Shown piece after piece: positions 23,391 through 34,357 of a DNA stretch of 64,000 nucleotides (its first letter is position 1; every line of letters begins with the position of its first letter). This stretch comes from Hyaloscypha bicolor E (Eukaryota > Ascomycota > Leotiomycetes > Helotiales > Hyaloscyphaceae): NCBI RefSeq assembly GCF_002865645.1, contig NW_020194627.1, positions 434,001-498,000 of the forward strand, read 5' to 3'. The notes under the pieces were generated by a model. The model ran no database searches. It worked only from the letters and a program-made list of their open reading frames with translations, and was not told where the DNA came from. The position numbers and the translations under genes were made by a program.

Positions 23391-23894
23391 TCATTCCTCT
23401 TTCCTTTCCCTTTGGAATGCCTCCAAAATCGTAGCCTTGTGCTCCGGTCCAGTAATCTCGAGAGACCCAACCATCTCCTTCGTAACCCACAAATAATCTT
23501 GATGCTCCTCCGGATTCAGGGTCACACCTTCCGTGCTTTTAACTTCCACCTCAAAGCTGAGCTTGCATGTTGAACCATCCGTCACCACTTCCCCGCCAAC
23601 TAGACGCTTAAAATGAACAACAATTAAGCCAGTCTCTTCGAATGTCTCGCGTGCAGCGCAGTGGAGGATAGTCTCGCCTTCTTCGCCAACTCCGCCAGGG
23701 ATCTCCCAGCGGTTTGGCGAGGTGTCATTCGATGCTCGTTTTATGAGAAGGAGCTCGTCTTTCTTGTTGAAGTTTAGAGTGCCTGCTGCGACGTTGTCGA
23801 ACTTAGGGCGCTGGGAGAGGAAGACCTTAGGGGTGATGTCGAATGGTCTTAGGGATTTGTCGTAGGTGAAAGAGAAGGAGGGTGAAAGTGCCAT
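23391..23894 (-). CDS. Nudix hydrolase, 167 aa
   Basis: An intact single-exon minus-strand gene. The Nudix box is perfect: G-x5-E-x7-R-E-x-x-E-E-x-G, read as GGVGEEGE, then RETFEETGL, at about residues 66-89. It is preceded by the usual beta-strand with RASNDTSPNRWEIPGG. The Glu residues of REXXEE bind the catalytic Mg2+ or Mn2+. Such enzymes cleave nucleoside diphosphates linked to another moiety; the substrate cannot be told from sequence. The length is typical of a minimal Nudix domain with no targeting extension. It converges with the Zn2Cys6 gene, the two stop codons being about 170 bp apart. Confidence 0.95.
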   Translation of the reverse strand: MALSPSFSFTYDKSLRPFDITPKVFLSQRPKFDNVAAGTLNFNKKDELLLIKRASNDTSPNRWEIPGGVGEEGETILHCAARETFEETGLIVVHFKRLVGGEVVTDGSTCKLSFEVEVKSTEGVTLNPEEHQDYLWVTKEMVGSLEITGPEHKATILEAFQRERKEE

Positions 23895-24690
23895 TCTGTC
23901 TTGGAGGAGCGCGATCTGTGGAGACTGGAGCTGGAGCTGGGAGGAGTGGGTGTTGTATTTGGATACTGGGGATGAGGACGATGGTTCTCTCGAGAATTAG
24001 GTGTCAACGTTGATGGTGGAAGTGCTGTCTGATAAGCTCGAACATTTTCCTGCCAACACTTGAATTATATTCAACCCTCGGCCCCAATGGCGGATCTTTC
24101 CGGAAAGTGGGCTGCACCACTGCAGAGCTAAGGTCCTAAACACTTCCAAAATCTTGGGGATTGCCTCCTCTACTTGGGGAGAGATCGCTGCACTGTGGGT
24201 ACTTTTCAGAGGGATCATCTGTTTCGATTTACTTTTGCTTGTCATTGCATGACAAGGCGCTCACCGAGAGAGCTTACTGGGCATGAAAAAGGTGCATATA
24301 GGTGCATACGAAGTGGATGCATATGGATGTGAATGCAGTAAGGGTTGTCACGAGTGCATGCATACGCCCGGGGCTTGAGTCAAGGTGATTTTTCCATACT
24401 CGGATAGCTCCTGCATATGCAATCTGTGAAGCCACCAGAATTCCTGCACTTTCTGCTTAGCTAATGGTGGGCAAGCTCAGGCATGAGAATGAGGCTCAAA
24501 AGAACAACGCATAAGAACAGCTGGGGCCACCGTGGACTGCAAAAGCATCTGCTTCGATCATTGCTCCGCTACTCAGGTCATTGGAATGCCACTATTTTGT
24601 GAGAGTTTTCTTTAAGAATCCGCATTATTGAAACACATATTGACCTTCTCTAGATTGACAGTCACTTGCACTTGATCTTGCACAAGAATC
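23895..24690. other. Intergenic between Nudix and BCS1-like genes
   Basis: The two flanking genes are divergent, so this is a shared upstream region. A minus-strand frame at 23,997-24,245 has no recognisable content. Around 24,291-24,365 the words gtgcata and ggatgcata recur several times, forming a loose direct-repeat cluster. No clear TATA box is seen. Confidence 0.45.
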
Positions 24691-26231
24691 ATGGGGCAGA
24701 AAATGGTTGTCAATAGCCTTCTGGAGTCTGCATTTTACAATGCGGGGAATATTTCGTCCAGTGATCCTGCCCCAGGACTGTCTCTAAGAACGCTTCTGGA
24801 GACCTTCGTCCCAGGATATGGTCCCATATACAAGTTCGTACTCTTCGCTTTCGGCTTTGATGTTACTGTCTTCGTCTCCCTGGGTGCTATCCTCTGGTTC
24901 GGTGCTGGATTCTTCCGCTCAGTATGGGCTGCAGTCGGTGACCTAGTCTACAATAACTGCATGTCCGAAATCACGATTGATAGAGTAGATGACATATACG
25001 ACTATGTAATGGTTTTCCTCGGGCATTAATACAAATTCAAGTCGTCTCGCAGACTTGTAGCAGAGACTCTTTCGAAAACCGTATGGGAACTGGATAGCGA
25101 GGACATAGAAACAAAAGAGTCGAGAGGAGAAGGCAAGAAGTTGCAAAATTTCGCTAACCAAGAAGCAAAATCGGAACCTAGATTTACTCCCGCTATTGGA
25201 TCTCACAGTTTTTGGCACAAACGGAGATATTGCCAGTTGAGGAGGAAGGAGGTAGCTTTATATGACACGCTTACTGTCAAGGACAAGGAGGTCCTCACTC
25301 TTTCTTGTTTCGGACGATCCGCAGAACCGATTAAGGAACTGATCCAGGACGCTAAAGAATACTACTATCGAAGACAAAACGTAATGACTGTAGTCAGGCG
25401 CCCTGCGCCCAAGGATATGCGAAAAAACGGTAGATGGGTCAAGATAACAAAGCGTACATGTCGTCCCATGAAAACGGTAGTGCTAGATAAAGAGAAGAAA
25501 GATGATATCATTAACGACATTAACGAATATCTCACCCCTACTACTGCACGCTGGTACGCCAACCGGGGAATTCCATACCGTCGTGGGTACATGTTCTACG
25601 GACCTCCTGGAACAGGGAAAACATTACTCACCTTTGCGTTAGCAGGCCTTTTCGGCCTTGATCTCTATGTTGTTAGTCTACAAGACCCTACACTGACGGA
25701 AGAAGAGCTGAGCATACTGTTCGCGAATTTGCCAGCTAGGTGTATTATTCTACTTGAGGATATCGATACGGCGGGCTTAATCAGAAGCCAAGTGAGAATA
25801 ACGAGAAGACAGCACCGGCAGACCAATCGGGAAATAACGACTTCAACGTTTCAGATCTCACCAAAGCACTCAAGAAGGCCAACCAACTCTCAGAAGAAGA
25901 GAAGAAGAAGGGCATTTCCTTGTCTGGACTCCTGAATATCATTGATGGTAAAGCTTCTCCCATTTCTCTCCCAACTATTTTATTTTAAAACTCCAAATGG
26001 ACAAAACACTGAAAACAACTAGGAGTCGCATCTCACGAAGGCCACGTCCTAATAATGACAACCAACCACCTAGAGAAACTCGACGACGCACTGATTCGCC
26101 CAGGCCGCGTAGACAAGCAGGTCGAATTTAAGAACACCACCGAGAAAGAAACTAAAGAAATGTTTGAGAGAATGTATACCAAGGATTTGCCGTATACTAG
26201 CTCTAACACGAAGGGAAAGGATCGACCCATT
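24691..26231 (+). pseudogene. BCS1-like AAA ATPase, broken
   Basis: The family: mitochondrial inner-membrane AAA proteins related to BCS1, the chaperone that inserts the Rieske Fe-S protein into complex III. Fungi carry many paralogues. Seen here: an N-terminal membrane segment (FVLFAFGFDVTVFVSLGAIL, about residue 50), FANQEAKSEPRFTPAIGSH, RRPAPKDMRKNGRW, ARWYANRGIPYRRGYMFYG, Walker A GPPGTGKT at 25,600-25,623, and Walker B CIILLEDIDTAGL. In another frame come KALKKANQL, GLLNIIDG, an intron (GTAAAG to CTAG near 25,948-26,021), then VLIMTTNHLEKLDDALIRPGR. Damage: TAA in frame at 25,027-25,029 at a probable Gln, a frameshift near 25,790-25,800 between the Walker B region and the GLLNIIDG block, and loss of the normal 3' end, which lies inverted just downstream. 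It is therefore very likely non-functional. Confidence 0.9.
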
Positions 26232-26560
26232 TTTCTTGACTTGCTTCATGCCCTCCACCCAGGCGTCTACCTCATCTAGCGCCTTCTTCGGATCATTCTT
26301 CCGCTTTAACAAAAACCCCTGTATCTCGGCCTGAGAGAATACACCATCTGGAACTTTCTTTGCGAATTTTTGTGCGGTCTGACCTAACTCGTCACTCGAC
26401 ATCTCCTTTGGCTTTTCCTCTTCGCTATGCTCAATACTGCTCAGAGATGCTCCGGTGACGGGGGTGCCATTTGCAGTTTCGTTTGCAGAAATTGCTTGTT
26501 GGCTTACGATTGAGGCATTGACTTGCGGATTGTTGTGATGGCTTCTCCAACTCGTCATGC
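26232..26560 (-). pseudogene. Inverted 3' end of the BCS1-like gene
   Basis: The minus strand encodes the C-terminal element typical of BCS1-like proteins: QKFAKKVPDGVFSQAEIQGF, then LLKRKNDPKKALDEVDAWVE, ending GMKQVKK near 26,235. It is preceded by a Ser/Glu-rich linker (SSIEHSEEEKPKEMSSDELG). The plus-strand gene stops making sense at the same point (after GKDRP, near 26,228), where it begins to read the antisense of this segment. The simplest view is an inversion whose left breakpoint is near 26,230; a second, tail-to-tail copy is the alternative. The right breakpoint lies beyond about 26,470 and is not resolved. Confidence 0.8.
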
Positions 26561-26699
26561 ATACAATGCGGGATGAGATGCTCCGTAACAACCGAGAATT
26601 GATATTTAGAGTGGAAGACAAGGATGGGTTGGGGAGTACTCCAAGTACAGTAGAGGAAGAGAGGTGAGAGGAGGAAGGCAAGAGAGGAGGAAGGAAGGA

Positions 26700-27890
26700 A
26701 GGAATGTTGAATTTCAGTTATTAATGATATTTGGTTTATGAGAGATATGTAATGCCGATCCTACCAGTTGGATAAGTGCTGAAGATGGTGATAGCCTCTT
26801 GGACGGCCCTTGCTGCATCCTGATATAAATATTGCCTGAGGACAGCATTAATCGCGGATACCTACTGGCTTTATTTCTGAGGTCAACTGAACTACACCAC
26901 GGACCAATCATCAGCGAGGCAAGGCAACCGCGAGGCGCCCTATCTTTTCAAGGATGTCCACCTTTGTTGTAAGTCGCAGGTCTCGCTTCACAGCCCCTTT
27001 CTGCTTCCACGATGAGGTGCCGTTCTTTCGAACAGCTATCGGTGTCTCCTCACGCGGGATGCTATTACTCCTGCTCTGGAAACAAATAGCCGAGCAAGCT
27101 TCCAGCCCTTCCCCTGGCATCTGCACATAAAGCAAATTATCGGGGATGACTTGCATCAACAACGGAATCTCAATTCTACAAAGAGATCTCCTTCAAATTC
27201 ACAATGCCACATAGCCCCGATTTGATGAATTTCCCACGGATTTACAACATATGAATGGGAACACTAAGCTGTACTCGAGGCCCTTGGACGATGGCCGGCT
27301 TGCTCGGACGATTCATGAGCTTAATCGACTTAGCGAGCTGAGCACCGCAAATGTATATTCTCGTAATACTGCCTACACAAAAGTACAAAGCTGCGATGTG
27401 CAACAGCCCTAAATATACTTGCTTCTTCAACTTCCAACCAATCCGCCTGTACCCCCGCCAGTAGCTTGGCCGGGGCTGGGGCTAGTACACTTTCAGTCAA
27501 CGTATAAAGGGAAGTTTTCTCATGAAACTCCAAAATGCCCTCAAAGGAGAAGATCCCAACTCAACCAAATAAGGCACATCCTCTCCAATATATATACGCT
27601 GAACTGAGCAAGTCTCCTCCATTTCCCACGAATGCCAAAAAGAGGGGTAGCTACGACAGGATGCAGGAAGAAGCAAGGAAAACCCAATAAACAACACCAA
27701 TTGGACTTGGGCCCACCAGCCATTGTACGGCACATCACACGGTGTTCATTCCAGCCACATCTCATTGCGATGTGCAACAAAAGATGAGCTTAATTGTGGA
27801 GCTATCAGGTGACGAAATCACATGACATAACGGGGACGAGCAGGGTTGCAAGAAACAAATCTTTCCTATTCCTATGTTTGAATATTCTAT
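26700..27890. other. Intergenic, no convincing gene
   Basis: Balanced GC. Short frames on the minus strand (26,911-27,162 and 26,714-26,911) have no recognisable domain. A purine-rich aggaag tract lies at 26,652-26,702. A dispersed repeat copy lies at 27,694-27,726. I see no RNA gene. Confidence 0.45.
27694..27726. repeat. Dispersed repeat copy B
   Basis: Shares caattggacttgg and the following ccaccRgccatt with 15,053-15,081. It lies about 170 bp from the edge of an AT-rich tract. Confidence 0.5.
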
Positions 27891-30600
27891 TGATAGCGTG
27901 CTAATCAAGAGAATTAATATTAATGATTAACTCTCTGCTCATGTACGCTCACTACCTTTAGAAGTGGCAGGATGTCCGAATTACGATTCTTCGGGTTGCG
28001 AGTAGTTCGAATAACTAGTTCTAGTAATATAGCCAGGCTATTTTGTCTTATAGCTAGTATTTTCCTCCGAAATAGGAAAGGTAGTATTAGTAAACATGCG
28101 TAAATAATACTAATATAAACCTTAATAGTGCTCTAATACCCTATAGGAACGTAGTTCTCTGCTTCCGGTAATTAGTCTTTATATATTAATAGTATAATAG
28201 AGACTCATATAATATGTTCTGAGTATTTGCAAACTTAATAAGTAACATAAGCCATAGTATGCTAATAATAGTAACTCTAATAGTCCCTAGATTAGGTATA
28301 GGCCTTATAACTTTGCTTCTTAAACTTATAAAAATCCGAGGCCAAATATTACTAAGATATGAATTCTTTATTTCCATAATATTACGAGCCTAGTTAACTC
28401 TAGTAATAGAAGAATAATAGTAATAGTATCTAAAATAATATTAATAGCGGTGCTTATTTACCTAACTATATTTATATTAATATACTTAGCTAGACCCGTA
28501 CTATCCTATCTTGTCTAAGTAATATAGACCGGAATATATTAAAATAATAAAGTAAGTATAAAAGCCGTACTATAGAGAATATCTACTACTATAATAGCGT
28601 ATATTATTCTTTTAAATATTCTCTGGGGGAATATTCGAAGATAGAGGCATAGTATTAAGACCCGTATTATTATTAGACTTTTAAGATATAGTACCTTATT
28701 AAAGTAGTATATTTATATGCTTTTAGGAAAATTATATTACTAATTTAGTTATTAATTTATATAAAGAATATATATAATATTTTTGAATAGTATAGACTAA
28801 ATGTTTTTCCCAAGCCCATAACCCGTAATTAGGTAGTATATTAGTAATTATGAACTTGCAGAAAGATAAATTTCGATATATGAATAATGGCTATTATAGA
28901 GAGCGGGATTATGAATCCCTATATTATAGTAAGCTATTTGGTTATTTCTCTTTAATTACTAGTATATTATTATAATAATAATAGTCTAGTTATCTATTCC
29001 GGGTTACTTACTCTTTATTCTTAATAGTAGTTATAGAAATAGAGCTAGTATAGCAAGAATAAGCCTAATAATTACCGTAATTAAAACTATATTAGTTCTA
29101 TTTCGTAGTAGCTAGTAGCAGAATTTCCCGGTAATATTTTTGGTTACTATTAATCTTAGAAATTTTCCAAAAGTATTTATATAGAAGTATACTTAGGGAC
29201 TCCCTGACTATATAGGTTATACTCATGTATAGTTTAAGACTATAACCTAGAGTTTGATTTATATAGACCGTTTTTGTTATAGGCATAAAATTTAAGTTAG
29301 TTATATATTAAACCTATTTACTTAGTATTTTAAAAATAATGGATTATGGGGCTAGATTATAGTATATGCAGGCAGAACTTTGCTTATAGAGTTTAACTAT
29401 ATAAGGGCAAGGGTGGCCATTAAAGTTATACAAGTCCCAAATACTAGAAGGCTTCGTATTAAATCAAGTATCTAGTAATGGTCTGAAATATAAACCAGAT
29501 CCTCAGGTAATAGGTATATATAGAGAAGTTATATAGATTAAGAGAGAGATATTTGGAAGGTAATTTGCTACTCGTTATTTATTAGCTATCTAGAAAATAA
29601 TAGTCGGGATAAACTGCTATGGCAAGTGGGGCGTTATTAGGTAATAAAAGACAACTATTATTAATATGCCTTCTAATAGCCTCACGAAATAATAGGGTAT
29701 TAAGATTATTTAGATGGGATTATTTACGAACTGAGATGACTATTTATCCCTACTAAATAAAAGGCAATTAATCTTTAATAGTTATAAGGGCGTAATTACG
29801 CTCCCTAGAATTCTGAACCAGAATACCCCATACTTGACCTATAGATTTAAAAACTTCTCTTTAATAAAACCATTTTTTTATTTCTTTCGTGGTTTTTTAC
29901 TAAAGAAATATGGCTTTTAAATCTTAATTTCTGTTTCGAGCCTTATAAATTTTTTTCTCTCTTATTGTTCTTGTTTTCTCGATTCTCGGTATATTTACTT
30001 AAAAATCTTATTTCTCTAAACCAAGTTTTATTAATAAGAACTAGTGGTATACTGGTAATACTTATTAATTTTGATTATCTTTTTAATCTTTATATCCTGT
30101 TTTGCTCTTCTTATGAGTTAGTATATTAGACTAGTATTATACTTTATATATAATTAGCCCTCGTTTCTTAACTTAATATGAGTTATAAACTAAGAGTAAT
30201 AAGTATCTTTACCTTGTATTACTCTCTTTGCTATTGAATTTGTTATTTTTCTTCTATATATGGCTAGTAGTATTACTATTATTATTTTGGCTATAATCTT
30301 TTCCGGGAACTTGTATATTACAAGAGGCGCTAATAGAGCTTTCTTTATCTTTAGTTACCTGGCGTGGGGCGCTTCGGCTACTATTCATGCTATTAAACTC
30401 TCGAAGATTAGGAAGGAGTCGTCTTGCGTAGAAGACATGTCTAAGAAGCTAATTAAGATAGGGTAAAGATGGAGTTACTGGAATAGCTAGCTCTCGAGTA
30501 TAAAAGAATTAACTTGCTGAAATATTATCTCTAAATCTGATTAAAGTATATCTGGAATACGAGGATTATATTATCTCAAATATTTCTCCTTTTTAGCCTA
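27891..30600. other. AT-rich RIP tract
   Basis: Strongly AT-rich with only short frames. A plus-strand frame at 30,260-30,466 has two hydrophobic segments (ITIIILAIIFSGNLYI; FFIFSYLAWGASATIHAI) and may be a remnant of a membrane protein. Small minus-strand frames at 28,186-28,377 and 29,098-29,286 are also hydrophobic. No family is recognised. The edges near 27,900 and 30,600 are sharp. Confidence 0.6.
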
Positions 30601-31115
30601 TTCATGTGAATCCACCGAGAAAGCAAAGCTCAGATGAACCCATATTGCAATAAACAAATTTGCCGGCTACGCAAACCGAGAGTTTGACTAAGACATGGCG
30701 GCTATCCCAAAACAGGCAGGCCCAGGATCATCATGCTTCTTCTCATTGTGATCTCAGCTCTGAGCATAGATACCCTCCAAGAGAATAATCTCCGAGAGTA
30801 ACTACCAGGGGTAGGTGAACCCAACTGCTGTGTTGGGTCAGAGACGCGTAGTCCGTAATGGCGTGTTGCCGGGACGGTGAGCGGCCGCCTAGTGCAGCGA
30901 GCCCGTCTTGGCATCCATGAATGAGCGGTGGTTCCTCGAAGGGCTGTCTTCAGCTTGGCCTCGTATCTGCAACTCTGGGGCTGTACCTTCTCAGGGTCCC
31001 TGGAAATATTTCCATCAAGTCCAGTAACGCGCTTGTGGCAACATATTTCGCCCGAGAAAATTGCCGTATGACTCAAAGGATAGTGACATACCACATACTA
31101 AGTTGGCCGGAAAAG

Positions 31116-31123
31116 TATAAAAG
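31116..31123 (+). promoter_or_regulatory. TATA box of the first 2EXR gene
   Basis: TATAAAAG about 195 bp upstream of the ATG at 31,317. It is followed by a CT-rich initiator-like stretch in which ctctccttctca occurs twice (about 31,135-31,172), as is common at fungal transcription starts. Confidence 0.6.
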
Positions 31124-31316
31124 GGGATGATGTCCTCTCCTTCTCACCCGGCCATACCCTCTCCTTCTCAAGTTCTTGGATTTCAATTCCCGTTGTGCCT
31201 TTTTGACTCTTTAGGTTTATAACAACAGATCGAAACGGCATCTGTTTGTCTAGGTTCGTCCACACAGTTCAATAAAATTTCTGTGAGAGTTATATTGACG
31301 CTTCTAGGCAGACATA

Positions 31317-32156
31317 ATGGCCAACTTCGCAAAATTTGACCGCTTTCCGACCGAGATCCGCCTCCAAATATGGCATCAAGCAGCCACTGATCCGCAAGTC
31401 GTTGATGCTCGGTTTATTTACTATATTTGGGCTATGCCAAACTTCAGATCAGATTCTTATCAGAATACGACGAGTCATCTAAAAGGTCTCTTGAGAGCGT
31501 GTCGAGAGTCTCGTCGTGAGGTCATAAGAAACTTCGGCCAAAATCTCAGGCGATGGGGCACTCCTCAAAATCCGGTCCTCGTTTACTTCAACCCGTCTAT
31601 CGACACGCTTTGGTTTTCGGAACATTTCATAACAGCAAGCCATCTACAGTTCTTCCTCAAGCAGTTTGAAAATGGTCTTGATAAAGTTCGTCGTGTAGCC
31701 TACCCTCTCTGGCTAGAAGAGTTGCCAGATCGCTTGGCAGATATATTTCATCACATTTATCGGCTGGAACGCATATATCTAACAGACATGTCATCTAGCG
31801 AGGACATACTGGGGAAGGCAAGCCACGCAGTGCTCCTAGAAACGAAACTCAGGCCTGAGGATGACGAAGCCCGTATGGTTGAGGTGATCAAGGCAAACCG
31901 TGGAGATCCATTACTTGTTGTCACGTGGAAGCTAGTAGAAGAGCATATCCAACAAGTCATGAAGGAAAGGATGACGAGAGATACAAGTTCGGATCGGGGC
32001 TGGACACGAGTCATTCCCGAGACGAGAATCGGAAGGATTACCTGTTGGGAGTTGCTTTGGAACCATACTTGGACTTTAGGATGTTATTGTGAATACTGTC
32101 AGTGGCGGGAGAAACGGCACCCTGGGTCCCCCTCTAGTCTAATGAGGTTACCCTGA
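31317..32156 (+). CDS. 2EXR-domain protein, 279 aa
   Basis: An intact single-exon gene. The 2EXR signature lies at the extreme N-terminus: FDRFPTEIRLQIWHQA (residues 7-22), followed by a helix with LLRACRESRREVIR near residue 60 and the strand region VYFNPSIDTLWFS near 93. Proteins of this family are abundant in Helotiales and relatives. They have no established biochemical function; the N-terminal part resembles an F-box-like LP..I...I motif. The C-terminus contains CWELLWNHTW and a CYCEYC cluster that could bind metal. There are no RIP-type stops. A TATA box and CT-rich leader lie upstream. Confidence 0.85.
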   Translation: MANFAKFDRFPTEIRLQIWHQAATDPQVVDARFIYYIWAMPNFRSDSYQNTTSHLKGLLRACRESRREVIRNFGQNLRRWGTPQNPVLVYFNPSIDTLWFSEHFITASHLQFFLKQFENGLDKVRRVAYPLWLEELPDRLADIFHHIYRLERIYLTDMSSSEDILGKASHAVLLETKLRPEDDEARMVEVIKANRGDPLLVVTWKLVEEHIQQVMKERMTRDTSSDRGWTRVIPETRIGRITCWELLWNHTWTLGCYCEYCQWREKRHPGSPSSLMRLP

Positions 32157-33281
32157 CAGTGTAAAATATAATCTCTCCTTGTTTGGATCCATGGGGTGAT
32201 TTTTGTTCCATAGTTCAACCCCGTGATCTTTTCCCTCTTTGTATTTAATCCCTGTAGTGCTAGATTAGAATCCGGCACCTTTCCAGTAATCGAATATGTC
32301 CCCTTTCTTCACTACAAATGCCTTTTCCAAATGATGGGTCCTGTAGTATTGCCCAGAGTAGCCGGGTTCTCACTCTAAGACGCATACTTCGCGCCTGCAG
32401 TTATTAATAGCGAATTGCTTTGCTGGAAAGAGGTTCGCCGCCAATTTAGCATCGATAATAATAGACTTCGGTGGGAACTGAGAGGTAGAGGTTTAAAGTT
32501 TATAAAGGTTGAAGATGGATGGGAAATGGAAGAGAAATAGTGCTGCCATACTCCACCAATACATCCATCTCCACCCTCATCTTCGTTCCCGGGAACGAGG
32601 TTGCCGATAGAGAATTCTTCGTTCTCCCAACTCCGGAAATAGCATATTCTACTGGTGTGGTTTCGTTAATAACCCCTTAAATGAGCTCTGTATTGGCTTG
32701 GTGGCGTTCTCCCATGGCACAACTCCGTCACAGCATGTCTTCCCGCCCCATATGACCCCTACCAAGTTGATCCTTTTGCTCTGTTTGCCAGCACAGTTTT
32801 AGGTGCCAACGCCAATGCTGCCTTACTGAAATGCGTGAGTCTCCGGATGCCACTAGACATTGGCGATACATGAATCTCCATCTCGGTTTGCCCACTGATC
32901 TTCCCAAAGAGTCACTTGACCTTATTATATGTTGAACCAGCCCAGATGCAATCAGCAAGATAGTTTGAAGATCACAAGTCAAAAGAAATTATATAAGGCC
33001 TGCCATGATTGATGGGGAGCCGTTTCTGGCCTGGATTGAAGACTTGGATGGTCAGGATGATGACAACCAGCAATTTTAGGGAGGCAAGTGCGCTACAGGC
33101 AGGGTTTAGCGAGCGGCCGAAGCTGCGTATAACAGCGACCAAACCAGCTGAATTCAGCAGCCCAAACCGCAGTACTCAGTTATATGATATGAGCGTTGCC
33201 CGAAGTTCGCCATTAGTCAGAATAAAACGAAATCTACTCTGCTGCGCCTAAACCACCTAAACCGCCCAAACCCCGACCGAT
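32157..33281. other. Intergenic, no convincing gene
   Basis: Short frames only: minus 32,728-32,982 and plus 33,009-33,251, both without recognisable domains. Balanced GC. No TATA-like element is clear before the next gene, but a C-rich stretch (aaccaccyaaaccgcc) lies at 33,251-33,275 just before its ATG. Confidence 0.45.
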
Positions 33282-33812
33282 ATGGCAGCCTTATCCGAAA
33301 CCATTAGAACCGTTGAGAATCGATTGGTACGTCTTGTTAACGAAGCTATTAAGTACAAATTCGGTGTCAATGGTAAAGATCGCCGCATTCGCCCTGCAGA
33401 CCTTGTCATAGATCCTTCCGTTAGTATACAAACTTACTACTTCCGGGATAAAGCGGTTTATAATAAAGGTCCTTGGAAAGATTTCGTTAATTATAATACC
33501 AGCGGAAAGCTCCCACCAAATACAATAGTACAGAAACTCTTTCTGGACATCGACAAGGCCGTTATTGACGGGGATATTATCGTCAAGCTTGTAGATACTC
33601 CAGGTCAGGCGATTGATTGGGATAATCTGAGAGAATGGCATTATTACTCACCTGGTATTAAGTTCAATAATGAATTTGACCATAGCCTTTCATGGGAGAG
33701 CGGTAATAAGGATGTTCGTATGGGGTACTACGTATATATTAATTATAGCAAGGGAAATGATTGTGAGGGGAATGAAAATGGAGAAGACAATAAAGATAAT
33801 AAAAGTGATTAA
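33282..33812 (+). CDS. Hypothetical protein, 176 aa
   Basis: Single plus-strand frame from ATG at 33,282. The first 150 residues look globular (VENRLVRLVNEAIKYKFGVN; IRPADLVIDPSVSIQTYYFR; IVKLVDTPGQAIDWDNLREW). The C-terminus is Asn/Asp/Glu/Lys-rich. Beyond the TAA at 33,810-33,812 the same frame continues acidic (EEGTKEDNSNNEDYEPLIQS) for another 22 codons to TAG, so the TAA may be a recent Gln-type nonsense mutation in a low-complexity tail. No family is recognised. Confidence 0.55.
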   Translation: MAALSETIRTVENRLVRLVNEAIKYKFGVNGKDRRIRPADLVIDPSVSIQTYYFRDKAVYNKGPWKDFVNYNTSGKLPPNTIVQKLFLDIDKAVIDGDIIVKLVDTPGQAIDWDNLREWHYYSPGIKFNNEFDHSLSWESGNKDVRMGYYVYINYSKGNDCEGNENGEDNKDNKSD

Positions 33813-34265
33813 GAGGAAGGTACTAAGGAAGATAATAGTAATAATGAAGACTATGAGCCATTAATTCAGAGCGAATAGAGCGGGAATACCTTCCTTTTTT
33901 AGGAAAGCCTAGCAAGTAGAGTTTGCTAAATATAGCACACTTGGTCATCTTTGCTAGAAAACATATCTCGAGTTAGTGCAGGCAAATTAGTGACCTGCGG
34001 AAGCTCAACTAGCTGCGACCACCAAGTCCTCCAAACGGCTCTTGAATACAAAATAATTCATTCGCCAGTTATCGCTATAAAGGTCATTTCTCTCTATCCA
34101 TTCTCATAAATCATATGACGTAATAAGGTGGTCTCTCCATTAATATTTTGCGGGCTCGAACTAAGACGAATAATAAATGAATTACCATGACTACCAATTT
34201 TGTGCTGCCCCGCAATTTGCAAGCGAAAAGGTTAGAGGCTACGAACTGCCCTACTCTTGCTTAGC

Positions 34266-34275
34266 TATAAATAAA
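34266..34275 (+). promoter_or_regulatory. TATA box of the 199-aa gene
   Basis: TATAAATAAA about 90 bp upstream of the ATG at 34,358, with a pyrimidine-rich leader (ctctcacatatcttctcc) between them. Confidence 0.55.
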
Positions 34276-34357
34276 GGCCCACTTCTAACGCTGCCAAAAG
34301 AAAGTTAGTTCCTCTCACATATCTTCTCCGAACCCTCAAACAGTCAACTTCGTTGCA

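Noticed and set aside
25024..25056. A short intron removing the in-frame TAA of the BCS1-like gene
   Set aside because: A GT-AG segment exists (about 30 nt), but it is well below the usual fungal minimum, lacks a branch point and would delete conserved residues. A Gln-to-stop change is simpler.
30702..31130. Overlapping 130-codon minus and 69-codon plus ORFs
   Set aside because: Opposite strands of the same GC-rich stretch, no domain, and they cover the promoter of the 2EXR gene at 31,317.
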